NCBI GenBank assembly: GCA_947459195.1
Contig: CANHCS010000015.1
Location: 1 to 36,796 of the forward strand
From: Sphingobacteriaceae bacterium
Lineage (GTDB): Bacteria; Bacteroidota; Bacteroidia; Sphingobacteriales; Sphingobacteriaceae
DNA: 36,796 nucleotides
Direction: 5' to 3'
The notes beneath the pieces were generated by a model. The model did no database searches. It was not told where the DNA came from and saw only the letters and a program-made list of their open reading frames with translations. This document shows positions 8,661-17,810 of the stretch, piece by piece (position 1 is the first letter of the stretch; each line of letters opens with the position of its first letter). Position numbers and translations under genes: made by a program.

Positions 8661-8670
8661 ATTCTCTGAT

Positions 8671-9804
8671 ATGAATCATCCATCTATCATTATTGGCGGC
8701 GGCTGTGCCGGTATGCAACTCATACGGCAGCTTTTAAAAATGCCTCATGATCAAACGGGAGATATTCTTTTAATTGAGAAAGAAAAATCGATACCGGGTA
8801 AGTCATGGTGTTTTTGGGCCAATAAGCCAAGTGAATACGATTTTTTGGTAAGTAAACGTTGGCACAAGATTGCATTCCACGCTGAACACATCCATTTGGC
8901 AGAAAACATCCAACCATATGCCTATCATTACATCAGCAGCGAAGATTTTTTCGATTTCCACTATGAGCTGATCCGAAAATCAGCCAGAGTAAAAATCATC
9001 AATGAGCAGTTTGAATCTGTTCAACAAACAAACGGACTATTCACCGTCAAGACCGATCGAAACGATTACCAAGCAAGCCGGGTTTTTAACAGCGTCACTG
9101 ATTTTACCCATCCTCCCACAAACACCATATTACTCTGGCAGCACTTTTATGGTTGGTTCATCCAAACAGAAAAACCGGTTTTTGATCAAGAAGCTGCCAC
9201 GCTGATGGATTTCAGCATTGAACAAGGTCCCGGAGCGAATTTCATGTATGTGTTGCCCTTTTCGGCCAATACGGCTTTGGTAGAATTTACTGCATTTTCG
9301 AGCGCTGAATCTTATCCGGAAGAGGTGTACACCCGTCAGCTCGAATCTTATATCCAAAAGCACTGGAATACTCAATATGTAATTGAGCGCACAGAATCGG
9401 GAAAGATCCCAATGTCTAATTTCCCTTTTTCTTTATTTAATGATGCCGGAGCGATTAATATTGGTGCAGCTGCAGGTGCCATTAAACCTACTACCGGTTA
9501 TGCCTTTAAGCGGATCATGAAAGATACCCAAGGTTTAAACCATTTGCTTTTCGATCAAAAAGAAAGGAAAGCAATCAGCAGCGATAGGTTTAAATTTTAT
9601 GACCAATTGCTTTTGCAAATCATTCAAAATCAACCTGAACGGGTACGAGAAATCATGACCAAACTCTTCTCAAAGAACGACTGGATTTCTGTACTTAAAT
9701 TTCTGGATGAGGATTCCAGTTTACTGGAGGAAATCAGTATTTTCAGCTCATTGCCAAAAAGATTGTTTTTAAAACAGGTTTATCAATATGTTCGCGGTCG
9801 CTAA
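8671..9804 (+). CDS. crtY: Lycopene beta-cyclase
   Basis: This FAD/NAD(P)-binding protein makes beta-carotene from lycopene by closing the beta rings. The N-terminal dinucleotide motif IIIGGGCAGMQL follows directly after the ATG at 8671. The family motif WCFW lies about 45 residues further on (PGKSWCFW), and the segment GAAAGAIKPTTGYAF matches the conserved C-terminal region of CrtY-type cyclases. Starting at 8671 gives 377 residues, the normal length. An earlier in-frame ATG at 8641 lies in a terminator loop and would add ten residues ahead of the Rossmann strand. The 3' end overlaps the blh gene by 17 bases, so the two are translationally linked. Confidence 0.9.
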   Translation: MNHPSIIIGGGCAGMQLIRQLLKMPHDQTGDILLIEKEKSIPGKSWCFWANKPSEYDFLVSKRWHKIAFHAEHIHLAENIQPYAYHYISSEDFFDFHYELIRKSARVKIINEQFESVQQTNGLFTVKTDRNDYQASRVFNSVTDFTHPPTNTILLWQHFYGWFIQTEKPVFDQEAATLMDFSIEQGPGANFMYVLPFSANTALVEFTAFSSAESYPEEVYTRQLESYIQKHWNTQYVIERTESGKIPMSNFPFSLFNDAGAINIGAAAGAIKPTTGYAFKRIMKDTQGLNHLLFDQKERKAISSDRFKFYDQLLLQIIQNQPERVREIMTKLFSKNDWISVLKFLDEDSSLLEEISIFSSLPKRLFLKQVYQYVRGR

Positions 9805-10723
9805 ACTCCCTCTCCGGCTTAAAATATTGTGCTTGGGCACCCTGCTCTTATTGGCGGAAAAGAGTTTCGGTTTAAGTGATACTGTACAATTGGTATTTTT
9901 CGCATTCGGAATCGTGCTCATCGGAATTCCACATGGCTCACTCGATCATTTTTTGTACCTCAAAAGTCGCGGGGAAGAAAGCCAATGGCGATCGATGTTT
10001 CGTTTTTTATTTTTTTACCTAGGCTATGGCCTGCTTTACGCGGTGCTTTGGTACTTGAATCCGGCCTTATCCATTCTCCTTTTTATCCTGATTTCGGCCT
10101 ATCATTTTGGGGAGATGGACCTTTTCGAACTGATGAATGAGGGTCAATTCATTCATAAAATCATCAGCACATGCTTCGGCCTGATTTTCCTTGGGAACTA
10201 CCTTTTGTTCCATTGGCCCGAAGCAAAAGTTATTCTGTCTTCCTTCCCAGGATTCGAGCTCCGAATTTCAGACCATATTACTACAGTGTATGAACAAAGA
10301 TTTGTATGGTTGACCATTAGCTTATGCTTTATCGGAGGATTCTTTTTATTCTACTTTATAAAAAATCAACGTAGAAATTCCTCATGGGTGGGCCAGTTAT
10401 TGCCCTTGATTTTACTTTGGTTGATTGTTTTTAACCTGCCGCTGCTTCTCGGTTTCGGGTTTTATTTCAGTTGCTGGCATGCCGGCCTGTCCATTACCGA
10501 GATCCGAAAATCATTGGGCTGGGAACACCAAAGCTGGTTATTCCTATTCAAAAAATCACTCCCCACCAATTTGGCTGCTTTCATCATGATAGCCAGCCTA
10601 CTCTTCTTCTTTTATGGAGATTTAAACCGCATATTGGCCATTCTATTCATGAGTATTGCCATACTCACTGCACCCCATGTACAAGTAATTTCGGCCATTT
10701 TTTCTGGCAAGAAGGCATTTTAA
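9788..10723 (+). CDS. blh: Brp/Blh family beta-carotene 15,15'-dioxygenase
   Basis: This integral membrane enzyme cleaves beta-carotene to two retinal molecules, the chromophore of the rhodopsin encoded 1.2 kb upstream. The 311-residue protein is strongly hydrophobic with several membrane helices. The iron-coordinating histidine motifs expected for the family are present: GIPHGSLDHFLYL near residue 47, SAYHFGEMDL near 107, SCWHAGLSITEI near 228 and TAPHVQVI near 296. It starts inside the lycopene cyclase gene. Upstream carotenoid genes (crtE, crtB, crtI) are not in this window, so lycopene must be supplied from elsewhere. Confidence 0.93.
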   Translation: MFAVAKLPLRLKILCLGTLLLLAEKSFGLSDTVQLVFFAFGIVLIGIPHGSLDHFLYLKSRGEESQWRSMFRFLFFYLGYGLLYAVLWYLNPALSILLFILISAYHFGEMDLFELMNEGQFIHKIISTCFGLIFLGNYLLFHWPEAKVILSSFPGFELRISDHITTVYEQRFVWLTISLCFIGGFFLFYFIKNQRRNSSWVGQLLPLILLWLIVFNLPLLLGFGFYFSCWHAGLSITEIRKSLGWEHQSWLFLFKKSLPTNLAAFIMIASLLFFFYGDLNRILAILFMSIAILTAPHVQVISAIFSGKKAF

Positions 10724-10939
10724 AGAAATGTATGCTCATTTGTGGGATCTAAAATCCTCCTGAATAAATAAACTTCAATACAAAAGAACTGAGATACTTA
10801 AATTGCTATTGCTTCGTTATTTAAGTCAGAGGGATATCAAAAGAAGCCCATAGAAAGACGCCTTATTTGTAAATGAAGCACAGGAACTGTAGTTTTAAAT
10901 GAATTTTTGAAACAATTTCACCATTAAATATCTCATAAG

Positions 10940-11533
10940 ATGAAAAATTTTAAAAACACGATCTCCATTTTAGGCCTGGTTTTAATATCAGCATTAGTTG
11001 TATTACCGGCCTGTAAATCTAAAAAGATGGTTGTTCAACCAGCTGCTCCAGCCCCGGCTCCTGTGGTAGAGGCTCCTATGGCTCCGCCAGTTGAAGCAGA
11101 CACCGATAAAGATGGTATTCCCGATTCAAAAGATAAATGCCCGGAAGTAGCTGGAATTGCGGCCAATAACGGATGCCCGGAAGTGAAAGCACCCGAGCCT
11201 ACTTTTAACTACAGCAATTTGCAGTTCGAATTCAATTCTTCTGTCTTAAAAACCAGCAATTATGAAATTTTAGATCAGATTGCCAGAGAATTGAAAGCTT
11301 ATCCAAATGTAAGGTTAATGGTGAATGGTCATGCTTCTGAAGAAGGTAGCGTGGAACGTAACATGACACTTTCTGTAGATAGAGCGACCGCGGTGAAAAC
11401 TTATTTAGTTAACGCAGGGGTAAAAGCTGAAAACCTGATCACTAAAGGTTTTGGAGAGTCAGCTCCTGTTGCTTCTAATGCGACTGAAGCCGGCAGAGAA
11501 CTGAACAGAAGAGTAGAATTTAAGAGAAACTAA
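10940..11533 (+). CDS. OmpA-family peptidoglycan-binding lipoprotein
   Basis: This 197-residue protein has a lipoprotein signal (VVLPAC, Cys25), then a Pro/Ala-rich linker. A thrombospondin type 3-like calcium-binding segment follows (DTDKDGIPDSKDKCP, about 54-68), and the C-terminal OmpA domain is at about 88-197 with GHASEEGSVERNMTLSVDRA and the RELNRRVEF end that binds diaminopimelate-containing peptidoglycan. It most likely tethers the outer membrane to the cell wall. It has the Pal-like size but lacks Tol neighbours. The intergenic stretch of 216 bases before it has a weak inverted repeat (CTTAAAT/ATTTAAG near 10797-10825) and no gene. Confidence 0.9.
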   Translation: MKNFKNTISILGLVLISALVVLPACKSKKMVVQPAAPAPAPVVEAPMAPPVEADTDKDGIPDSKDKCPEVAGIAANNGCPEVKAPEPTFNYSNLQFEFNSSVLKTSNYEILDQIARELKAYPNVRLMVNGHASEEGSVERNMTLSVDRATAVKTYLVNAGVKAENLITKGFGESAPVASNATEAGRELNRRVEFKRN

Positions 11534-11567
11534 ACCTATACAATTCGACTGTTCATTTTTGGTAAAT

Positions 11568-11601
11568 AAAAAAGCCTTGGGCGAATACCCGAGGCTTTTT
11601 T
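11568..11601. terminator. Bidirectional intrinsic terminator
   Basis: A 14-bp stem with one G-U type mismatch (AAAAAAGCCTTGGG against its partner) and a short loop lies between the convergent OmpA and TonB receptor genes. Runs of six A and six T flank it, so it can end transcription from both sides. Confidence 0.85.
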
Positions 11602-11613
11602 ATGTGCTCGATT

Positions 11614-14040
11614 TTAAAATTTCAAACCGGCAGAGATGTAGTAGATGCGTCCATCAGCAGGCATGATACCAGGCCCAGGATAGCCTCCAGCACGACGAGT
11701 GAAGTAACGTTCATCGGTGAGGTTGTTTACACCCGCCTTCAGGTTATAGTTCTTTAAAAACTTGAAACTTGCTGATAAATCTTGTACCTGATAAGCTGGG
11801 ATTAAACCCGTTGTAGCAGCTGCATTTGGAGCAATGGTATTGGAGGCATCGGCAAAGGCATCACCAATACTGCTTAACTGCCAGGTAACAGAAAGCGTTT
11901 TGAGGCTGTAAGTTGCACCAAAACGGTTGATGCTTCTTGGCGCATTTTCTACTCTTTTCCCTGCTAAATTCCCTTGTACGATTTGACCATTTTGCAAGGA
12001 AGTGGTTTTAAAATCGGTATAAGTTGCATCGATGTGAGCAAGGGAAGCGAAAAAGCTGAGATAACCCAGTTTAGAACTTTTGAAAATGGCAGCGATCGGA
12101 TCAAACTCAATGTAAGCTTCAAATCCCTTGCTGACAGATTGGCCTAAATTGGTACGGTACTGATAAGTTTGTGCATTGGCGTTCATTTGGGTAATGGTAC
12201 CGATGCGATTGTCATAGTTCAATCGGAAATAATCCACATCAAAGTTTAAGAAATTGCCCACTTTCCCTCTGTACCCAAAATCAAAGTTATAACCGCGAGC
12301 ATCTCCCAGGTTGGGATCAATTACGTCGGTAGTGGCAGGTGGAGTCAGGTCGGAAATCAATACCGGACGGTAGGCCTGTGAAATATTAGTATAGAACTCA
12401 GTAGTTGGAGTGATGTGATATTCGGCTCCTGCACCGAAAATCAGAAATGAACGATTACGATCAATAGGTGACAGGTTGACCTGCTGACCATTCACCACGT
12501 TAAATCTGCCTTGCATGATAGAACTGATATTTTCTAAACGCACACCAGCAGTAAAGAGTAATTTTTGATTGATACGGAAAACGTTTTCTACAAAAGCTGC
12601 AGTATTGATATTCGAGAAATCAAGATCACGAGGGTAAATACCTGCCGAGAGATCGAAATTCATTTCTCTTCCTGCATCTCCTACACCAAGTTGTTTGCGA
12701 TCGATGTGACCATTGAAATACCTCAAACCCGCAGCCAAGGTATTGTTCAAGCCCAAGAATTTAAAATCGCTCATTAAGCGTAATTCAGAACCATAAGTGG
12801 TATACAAATCGCGGTCAACTTGGCGGTTCCCGAAATTATCGTTTTCAGTAATTGCTCTTACAAAGCCTACACTGTTTCTTTCGGCAATGGTACCAAAAGC
12901 TTTCCAACTCAATTTTGTTTTTTCATTAAACACATACTCTGCCGTTAGGGAGGGAATCAACCATGGAGTGCTAAACCAGTTTCTTTCACGTAGACTTTGT
13001 CGGGCATCCTGATTAAATTGAACATCGGTCAAACCACCCGGCTGCTGACTCTCAGTCATCATATAAGTGATCTCCGTACCAATTTTCAATTTTTTTGAAA
13101 CCGCGTAGCTGAACTCCAAGTGGGCATGATCTGTATTAAAGAAGCTGTTTTCTCTCCAACCGTCACCACGTCTTTTTTGATAGTAAGCGGTGTAACTTAA
13201 ACGGCCTTCGGTTCCTCCGATATAATTGAAAGTACTAAACAGCCCATTACTCCCCACCGTATTTTGCGACTCGAAGGTTAAACGAGTGGAGATATCAGGT
13301 TTACGTATCACAAAGTTCATCAGACCACCAAATTGAGAACCATATTGTAAAGAAGAAGCCCCACGAACAATTTCAATACGATCTACCACTTCCATTGGGG
13401 GTGTAAAATAAGCCTCCGGATAACCCATCGGATCGGGTGTAATATCATAACCATTCATTCTCACATTGAACTCCCACGAACGGTTAGGGCTCAAGCCTCT
13501 GGAAGCTACGCCCAATTGAATACCAGAACCATCATTTTCCCAAACAGAAATACCGGGCGTGCGACCGAAAATCTGCCGGCTATTATTCATAGCCAGGTTC
13601 GCATCAATATTGTCAAGTTTAATCAGCTCGTTCTTTTTGGTAGCATTGATGCTAAAATTATCGGTTTCTGGCAGGTGTTCATTGCCTCTAATGCCTTTGC
13701 TCGACAAGAAAGCCACTTCGTTCAACCAAAGTCCCTCTTCATCAAGTTTAAAATCGGTTTCAATGGATGGCTTATCAGATAAGTCCACCTCTACGCTTTT
13801 ATTTTTAAAACCAATAAAGCTAACCTGAATCACATATTTACCCTTGTCCAGACCTTTGATCACATATTCCCCTTTATCATTTGTCTGAACAGCTCTCACG
13901 GTTCCTTTTAATACTACATTTGCACCCACCACTACCTGATCATTACGATCGAGCACCCTGCCGGTCAACATCAATTTTTGAGCGTATAACTGACTGGATA
14001 ATAAGATGATAGACAATATTAATCCCACACGTAGTTTCAT
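11614..14040 (-). CDS. TonB-dependent outer membrane receptor, FecA-like
   Basis: This 808-residue outer-membrane receptor has a signal peptide (about 1-20), a carboxypeptidase-regulatory-like domain (about 24-105), a plug domain (about 130-250, with DRIEIVRGASSLQYGSQFGG) and a 22-strand barrel ending in aromatic-rich YYISAGLKF. The plug and early barrel sequence (NNSRQIFGRTPGISVWENDGSGIQLGVASRG is the region to compare, about residues 151-182) resembles FecA-type iron-chelate receptors. Two metalloregulator-like boxes lie just upstream, so iron-controlled expression is likely. Substrate assignment to a citrate-type or siderophore chelate is inference. Confidence 0.85.
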   Translation of the reverse strand: MKLRVGLILSIILLSSQLYAQKLMLTGRVLDRNDQVVVGANVVLKGTVRAVQTNDKGEYVIKGLDKGKYVIQVSFIGFKNKSVEVDLSDKPSIETDFKLDEEGLWLNEVAFLSSKGIRGNEHLPETDNFSINATKKNELIKLDNIDANLAMNNSRQIFGRTPGISVWENDGSGIQLGVASRGLSPNRSWEFNVRMNGYDITPDPMGYPEAYFTPPMEVVDRIEIVRGASSLQYGSQFGGLMNFVIRKPDISTRLTFESQNTVGSNGLFSTFNYIGGTEGRLSYTAYYQKRRGDGWRENSFFNTDHAHLEFSYAVSKKLKIGTEITYMMTESQQPGGLTDVQFNQDARQSLRERNWFSTPWLIPSLTAEYVFNEKTKLSWKAFGTIAERNSVGFVRAITENDNFGNRQVDRDLYTTYGSELRLMSDFKFLGLNNTLAAGLRYFNGHIDRKQLGVGDAGREMNFDLSAGIYPRDLDFSNINTAAFVENVFRINQKLLFTAGVRLENISSIMQGRFNVVNGQQVNLSPIDRNRSFLIFGAGAEYHITPTTEFYTNISQAYRPVLISDLTPPATTDVIDPNLGDARGYNFDFGYRGKVGNFLNFDVDYFRLNYDNRIGTITQMNANAQTYQYRTNLGQSVSKGFEAYIEFDPIAAIFKSSKLGYLSFFASLAHIDATYTDFKTTSLQNGQIVQGNLAGKRVENAPRSINRFGATYSLKTLSVTWQLSSIGDAFADASNTIAPNAAATTGLIPAYQVQDLSASFKFLKNYNLKAGVNNLTDERYFTRRAGGYPGPGIMPADGRIYYISAGLKF

Positions 14041-14049
14041 ATCCGTATT

Positions 14050-14070
14050 TATTTAGAATAATTATAAATA
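14050..14070. promoter_or_regulatory. Fur/metalloregulator-like palindrome, proximal box
   Basis: A 21-bp imperfect palindrome built as TATTTA-GAAT-A-ATTA-TAAATA, centred at 14060, starts 10 bases before the receptor ATG. It is AT-rich and has the symmetry of Fur-family boxes. Its left half, TTATTTAGAATAA, recurs exactly 40 bases away. Confidence 0.55.
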
Positions 14071-14088
14071 GCGAAACAAACATATACC

Positions 14089-14111
14089 TTATTTAGAATA
14101 AGTCCAAATAA
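14089..14111. promoter_or_regulatory. Fur/metalloregulator-like palindrome, distal box
   Basis: The half-sites TTATTTAGAAT and AGTCCAAATAA are centred at 14100. The 13-mer TTATTTAGAATAA is identical to that in the proximal box, and the two centres are 40 bp apart, close to four helical turns, which suits cooperative binding. Confidence 0.55.
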
Positions 14112-14189
14112 AATTGTCAAATAAAATTCAACTTTTTTAATTGTTTATTGATGCTGTTGCACCGAAATAGGTGAGGAAAAAAGATGACA

Positions 14190-14225
14190 AAAAAAGCCCC
14201 AGGTACATCTTACCCGGGGCTTTTA
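14190..14225 (-). terminator. Intrinsic terminator of the 14243-14845 gene
   Basis: Read on the minus strand, a 14-bp stem with one mismatch (AAAAGCCCCGGGTA paired across a seven-base loop) is followed by a run of seven T. It lies 18 bases after the stop codon. Confidence 0.85.
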
Positions 14226-14242
14226 ATAAGAAAAGATTTAAC

Positions 14243-14845
14243 TTATTTCTTCAGAAAATAACCAATAGAGATACCTACTACATTATTTCTCCAGGTAGAC
14301 GCACTTGTGTTGTTCCAGTTGCTTAAGCCTAAAGAATAGTTGCTAGAAACAAAAAATCTGTTAGAAAATTGATAACCAAGCAATGCATTCAGGCCTAAAT
14401 CAAATCGATTGATTTGTCCTCCTTCTGAACCAAATTCAATGTCTTCAGATTCATGGTCTTCCTTGATTTTGCCACTTAAATTATAGCCAAACGAAGGGCC
14501 CATACCCATAAAGAAGCCTTTAGCAGCATCTTTTTTATACACAAAATTAAGCGGCACCTCTAATGAATTAAAAGCATAAACATCTGAATGATCGCCATGG
14601 GCCAATTTGGCACCACGACCGCTGAACATTAATTGTGGCTGAAATGACCAGGTTTTACTCATTTCGAAATCAGCGATTACACCGAAGTGCATGCTGGCAC
14701 GACCAGCTAAATCATGCTTTAATTCATCGTCATTGGTGCTAACATGGTTCAAATTCATACCTGCTTTAAAACCGATTTTAGGTGCCTGAGCATAAACAAG
14801 ACCAGCAGATACGGTAAACAGGGCAAGAAATACTAACTTTTTCAT
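14243..14845 (-). CDS. PorT-like outer membrane beta-barrel protein
   Basis: This 200-residue protein has a clear signal peptide ending in VYAQ, then eight-strand barrel-like sequence with alternating hydrophobic residues and the family marks KIGFKAGMNLN near the start and ISIGYFL at the C-terminus. The predicted loops are rich in His, Asp and Glu (HGDHSD near 113-118, KEDHESEDIEF near 147-157), which is notable next to a Fur-family operon. The lipoprotein gene lies 65 bases upstream on the same strand, so it may be read from the same transcript or from its own promoter. Its function is otherwise unknown. Confidence 0.82.
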   Translation of the reverse strand: MKKLVFLALFTVSAGLVYAQAPKIGFKAGMNLNHVSTNDDELKHDLAGRASMHFGVIADFEMSKTWSFQPQLMFSGRGAKLAHGDHSDVYAFNSLEVPLNFVYKKDAAKGFFMGMGPSFGYNLSGKIKEDHESEDIEFGSEGGQINRFDLGLNALLGYQFSNRFFVSSNYSLGLSNWNNTSASTWRNNVVGISIGYFLKK

Positions 14846-14910
14846 GATTGATTTTAAAATTTGGTGTTTAAATTAAATTGGTTATTTATTTAGATGGTAG
14901 TCATTGATGA

Positions 14911-15462
14911 TTAATTCACTTTTAGTGGAAAATTAACAGCTATGTCTGAATGACCTTTAGATGGATCATCATTAGGACCTTTCACAAGAGGCTTGTGCAT
15001 CAGTTTTAACAATACAGAACCTTGAGCACTCGCATTGCCAGTTTTCCATTGCGAAATAAGTCCCAAAGGGAAGCCGTTGGCATCAAAATCCTTCTTTTCA
15101 ATCGGAAAATTTAACCCCGATAAGATGAAATAAATTTCGTGCTCCTTGGCTTGCTGCTGAATAGTGCTGGTAACATCTTTAGTGCTGCCATTAATGATGT
15201 TGAAGAATTTCACTTCCACATTATAAGTTTGATTAGCTTGTAAATTAATGGCATCAATTTTAGAAGGCGGATTACCACCGTCGCCATCCGGATCTTCTGC
15301 CACAATAGTGGCAACGGTATTGCCGCCTTGCTTAAAAATGAGCTCCACTCTGTTGATGGCCTCGTGCTCAGTTTCACTCTTGGCCATACTGGCTTTTTTA
15401 CAAGACGACACACTTGCGACAAAAGCAACAAAGAGTATCAGTGCAAAATATTTTCTAAGCAT
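14911..15462 (-). CDS. Lipoprotein of a Fur-family/TonB receptor operon, function unknown
   Basis: This 183-residue protein has a lipobox (SVSSC) followed by KKAS, then a beta-rich domain with VELIFKQGGN, an Asp/Gly loop (EDPDGDGGNPP) and several His residues (TEHE, KEHE, MHK, KGHSD). I do not recognise a characterised family. Its start lies two bases after the stop of the TonB receptor gene, so it is co-transcribed with it and probably acts at the cell surface or in the periplasm in metal capture. The His and acidic residues could bind metal, but this is inferred from context. Confidence 0.75.
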   Translation of the reverse strand: MLRKYFALILFVAFVASVSSCKKASMAKSETEHEAINRVELIFKQGGNTVATIVAEDPDGDGGNPPSKIDAINLQANQTYNVEVKFFNIINGSTKDVTSTIQQQAKEHEIYFILSGLNFPIEKKDFDANGFPLGLISQWKTGNASAQGSVLLKLMHKPLVKGPNDDPSKGHSDIAVNFPLKVN

Positions 15463-15464
15463 AA

Positions 15465-17777
15465 CTATAAATTCATTTTAAGTCTAAGTACCACATTGGT
15501 GCCCACCTCATCGGCAAAATACCTAAATCGGTTCATATAATCGCGATAGCGAACATTAAACAAATTATAGATACTGGCACCAAAGCTAATCGGATTTTTC
15601 ATAAAATGCAACTCTGTTGCAAAATTTAGATTGGTAAGCAAATATTGCTTAGGTGGTGGCAAATAGTCTATAAAATTATTGGGAATGAACTGCTGCTGAG
15701 CCACCCATAAAACGTTGGTTGATAAAAAACTGTTTTTGCTACCCGGCAAGAAATACCAGCTAATTTCCTGATCAATTTGTGGAGCAGGCATTTGCTGTAA
15801 CCAAGTGCGGGTATCTAAATTACGAGGCAACAACAAACTGGCTTTCAAGCGATAGGCCCAAGATGGATCCCAGGTGGTATTGAAGGTCAGGTCTGCTCCA
15901 CTGAGCAGTGCATTTGCTTGTTGGAACTTAAAAGTTGGAAAAGCGCCACGCAAAGTAAGGGTGGGTGGCAAAACTGGTACCAGATTAATAAAGTTTTGAA
16001 TATAATTAGTGTACAGAGTTAAATCCAACTGTGTATTCGTGTTCCATTGATAATTGAGTTGAGTGGTATATTTCCAGCCGGTTTCACTAATTAAATCAGG
16101 ATCGCCTATTTCAAAATTTGCCGTACCATGATGCAAGCCATTCACATACAATTCATTCACATTGGGCGGCCTCCATGATAAGGAGAAATTGTTTAACCAG
16201 CTCAAACGATTATTCGGAACGTAATTAATTGCAAATGAAGCCGAAAGATTGTTAAATGAACGATCTATTTGGAAGTTTTGTCCGTTTTGATTTCTAAATA
16301 CCTCTAAACTTCGGTAATCGTATCTCAATCCTGCCTCCATTTGCAGATCGTTTTTTGCCCATTTTTCGATGGCATACATACCCAGCAGCAAGTTGGTATA
16401 ATTCGGAATAAAGAATCTACTTCCGTTCCAAACGTTCGCCTGTTTTTGCACGCTGAGGCCAATTTGGCTTTGAGCATTGGCAAATCTGTTGGTTTCGTAA
16501 TTGATGTCGGCAGTAGTGGTGCCTAGATTAAGATCTAACTCTGCGGTATTGGCAATAAGTGCCCGGTCATACTCCTGCCTGAAATTTTCTTGATGCGATA
16601 ACCAAAAATTGATTCTTCGATTTTTATCCAGTTCGCGGGTAAGTTTTGCTTTGATTAAATAGTGAGCAACTTCTTGTCTTGGCCTGCCAATTTGGTAATT
16701 GAATTCATCGATATTAAACAAGGGCTTTTCGCTCTTAATCGCATTCTCTAAATCTGTTAAATTACCAATGTGGGCGCCCCAGAATATTCCAATGGTAGAA
16801 TTAAATGCACTGAAAAAGAATTCCGCTTTGGTTTTTTCAGTTTGATAGCCCGCATGCAATGAATAATTCAATTCTTCTACACCGGTATTGTGCAACCAAT
16901 AATCGGGGGTACGGGCATTACCACCTCGCTTGTAGGTAAGGTGTGTTCGCCATGACCAAGCACTTTTTTCAGTACCACCATGTTCTACAATGGCGTTGAG
17001 TAGGCCCATTCTATTATTTGAAAAATAAATGGAATTAAACTCGGCACGCAAACCTGCATCAATGTCTAAACTACGTGGCTCCACCAAAACTGCACCACCA
17101 ATGGCGTCGGCCCCGTACTTAAGTGCACCTGCACCTTTAATTACCGTAAGGTTAGCAGCTACCAAGGGATCTATCTCAGGGGCATGTTCTGCTCCCCATT
17201 GCTGCCCTTCTTGCCTAACCCCATTATTTAAAATTAACACTCTTTGACTGTGTAAACCATGGATAACAGGTTTAAAAACGGTACTGCCGGTTTGCAAAAC
17301 GGATACGCCGCTCAACTGCCTCAACATTTCGCCCAAAGTTCCGCCCTTGGTTTTCTGCATATCAAGCGAATCTAAACTAGATTTAATTGTATTGATATCT
17401 CTTTCAAGTTTAGAGCTTACCACCACTTCGCTCAGCTGCTCAGAAGAGTGCAAAAGATTGAAATTATAGTTCAGCAAATCTGAATTTAAGGAGACGCTGG
17501 TTTCGAGAGGCAAACAACCCACATGGGTTATTTTTATCCGATAATTTCCGGAACACAGTTTAGTAAAACGATAAACTCCGGATTTATTCGTAATCGCTAT
17601 TTTATTGCTCGATTCTAAACGAACAGTTGCGCCCGCTAATGGCTGTTGAGTAGCGCCATCGTAAACTATACCACTTAATCGCAAATCACATTCTTGAGCA
17701 GTGGCATTTTTTGTAAGGATGGAGCAAGCAAGCAAGCATAGTACCCACACTTTAAAAGTGTAGAATTGGTCTTTCAT
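15465..17777 (-). CDS. TonB-dependent outer membrane receptor, probable metal (zinc) uptake
   Basis: From the ATG at 17777 the protein has 770 residues: signal peptide, a carboxypeptidase-regulatory-like domain (SGIVYDGATQQPLAGATVRL), a plug domain (GEMLRQLSGVSVLQTGS, VIHGLHSQRVLILNNG, IKGAGALKYGADAIGG) and a barrel. The GLHSQRVLILNNGVRQEGQQWGAEH block is typical of the receptors that resemble ZnuD of Neisseria. An upstream ATG at 17801 would add eight residues before the basic start of the signal peptide. The gene follows a Fur-family regulator and precedes a His-containing lipoprotein. Zinc is the most likely substrate by context, with copper or heme as alternatives. Confidence 0.82.
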   Translation of the reverse strand: MKDQFYTFKVWVLCLLACSILTKNATAQECDLRLSGIVYDGATQQPLAGATVRLESSNKIAITNKSGVYRFTKLCSGNYRIKITHVGCLPLETSVSLNSDLLNYNFNLLHSSEQLSEVVVSSKLERDINTIKSSLDSLDMQKTKGGTLGEMLRQLSGVSVLQTGSTVFKPVIHGLHSQRVLILNNGVRQEGQQWGAEHAPEIDPLVAANLTVIKGAGALKYGADAIGGAVLVEPRSLDIDAGLRAEFNSIYFSNNRMGLLNAIVEHGGTEKSAWSWRTHLTYKRGGNARTPDYWLHNTGVEELNYSLHAGYQTEKTKAEFFFSAFNSTIGIFWGAHIGNLTDLENAIKSEKPLFNIDEFNYQIGRPRQEVAHYLIKAKLTRELDKNRRINFWLSHQENFRQEYDRALIANTAELDLNLGTTTADINYETNRFANAQSQIGLSVQKQANVWNGSRFFIPNYTNLLLGMYAIEKWAKNDLQMEAGLRYDYRSLEVFRNQNGQNFQIDRSFNNLSASFAINYVPNNRLSWLNNFSLSWRPPNVNELYVNGLHHGTANFEIGDPDLISETGWKYTTQLNYQWNTNTQLDLTLYTNYIQNFINLVPVLPPTLTLRGAFPTFKFQQANALLSGADLTFNTTWDPSWAYRLKASLLLPRNLDTRTWLQQMPAPQIDQEISWYFLPGSKNSFLSTNVLWVAQQQFIPNNFIDYLPPPKQYLLTNLNFATELHFMKNPISFGASIYNLFNVRYRDYMNRFRYFADEVGTNVVLRLKMNL

Positions 17778-17810
17778 GCAAGGCTTTACAATCATATACA
17801 ATGGGGAGTT

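Noticed and set aside
8641-8670. An in-frame ATG ten codons before the preferred crtY start
   Set aside because: It lies in the loop of an 18-bp hairpin terminator, and the added residues do not resemble any lycopene cyclase N-terminus.
10471-10752. Plus-strand frame of 93 codons inside and past the blh gene
   Set aside because: It overlaps a well-supported membrane protein in another frame and has no independent features.
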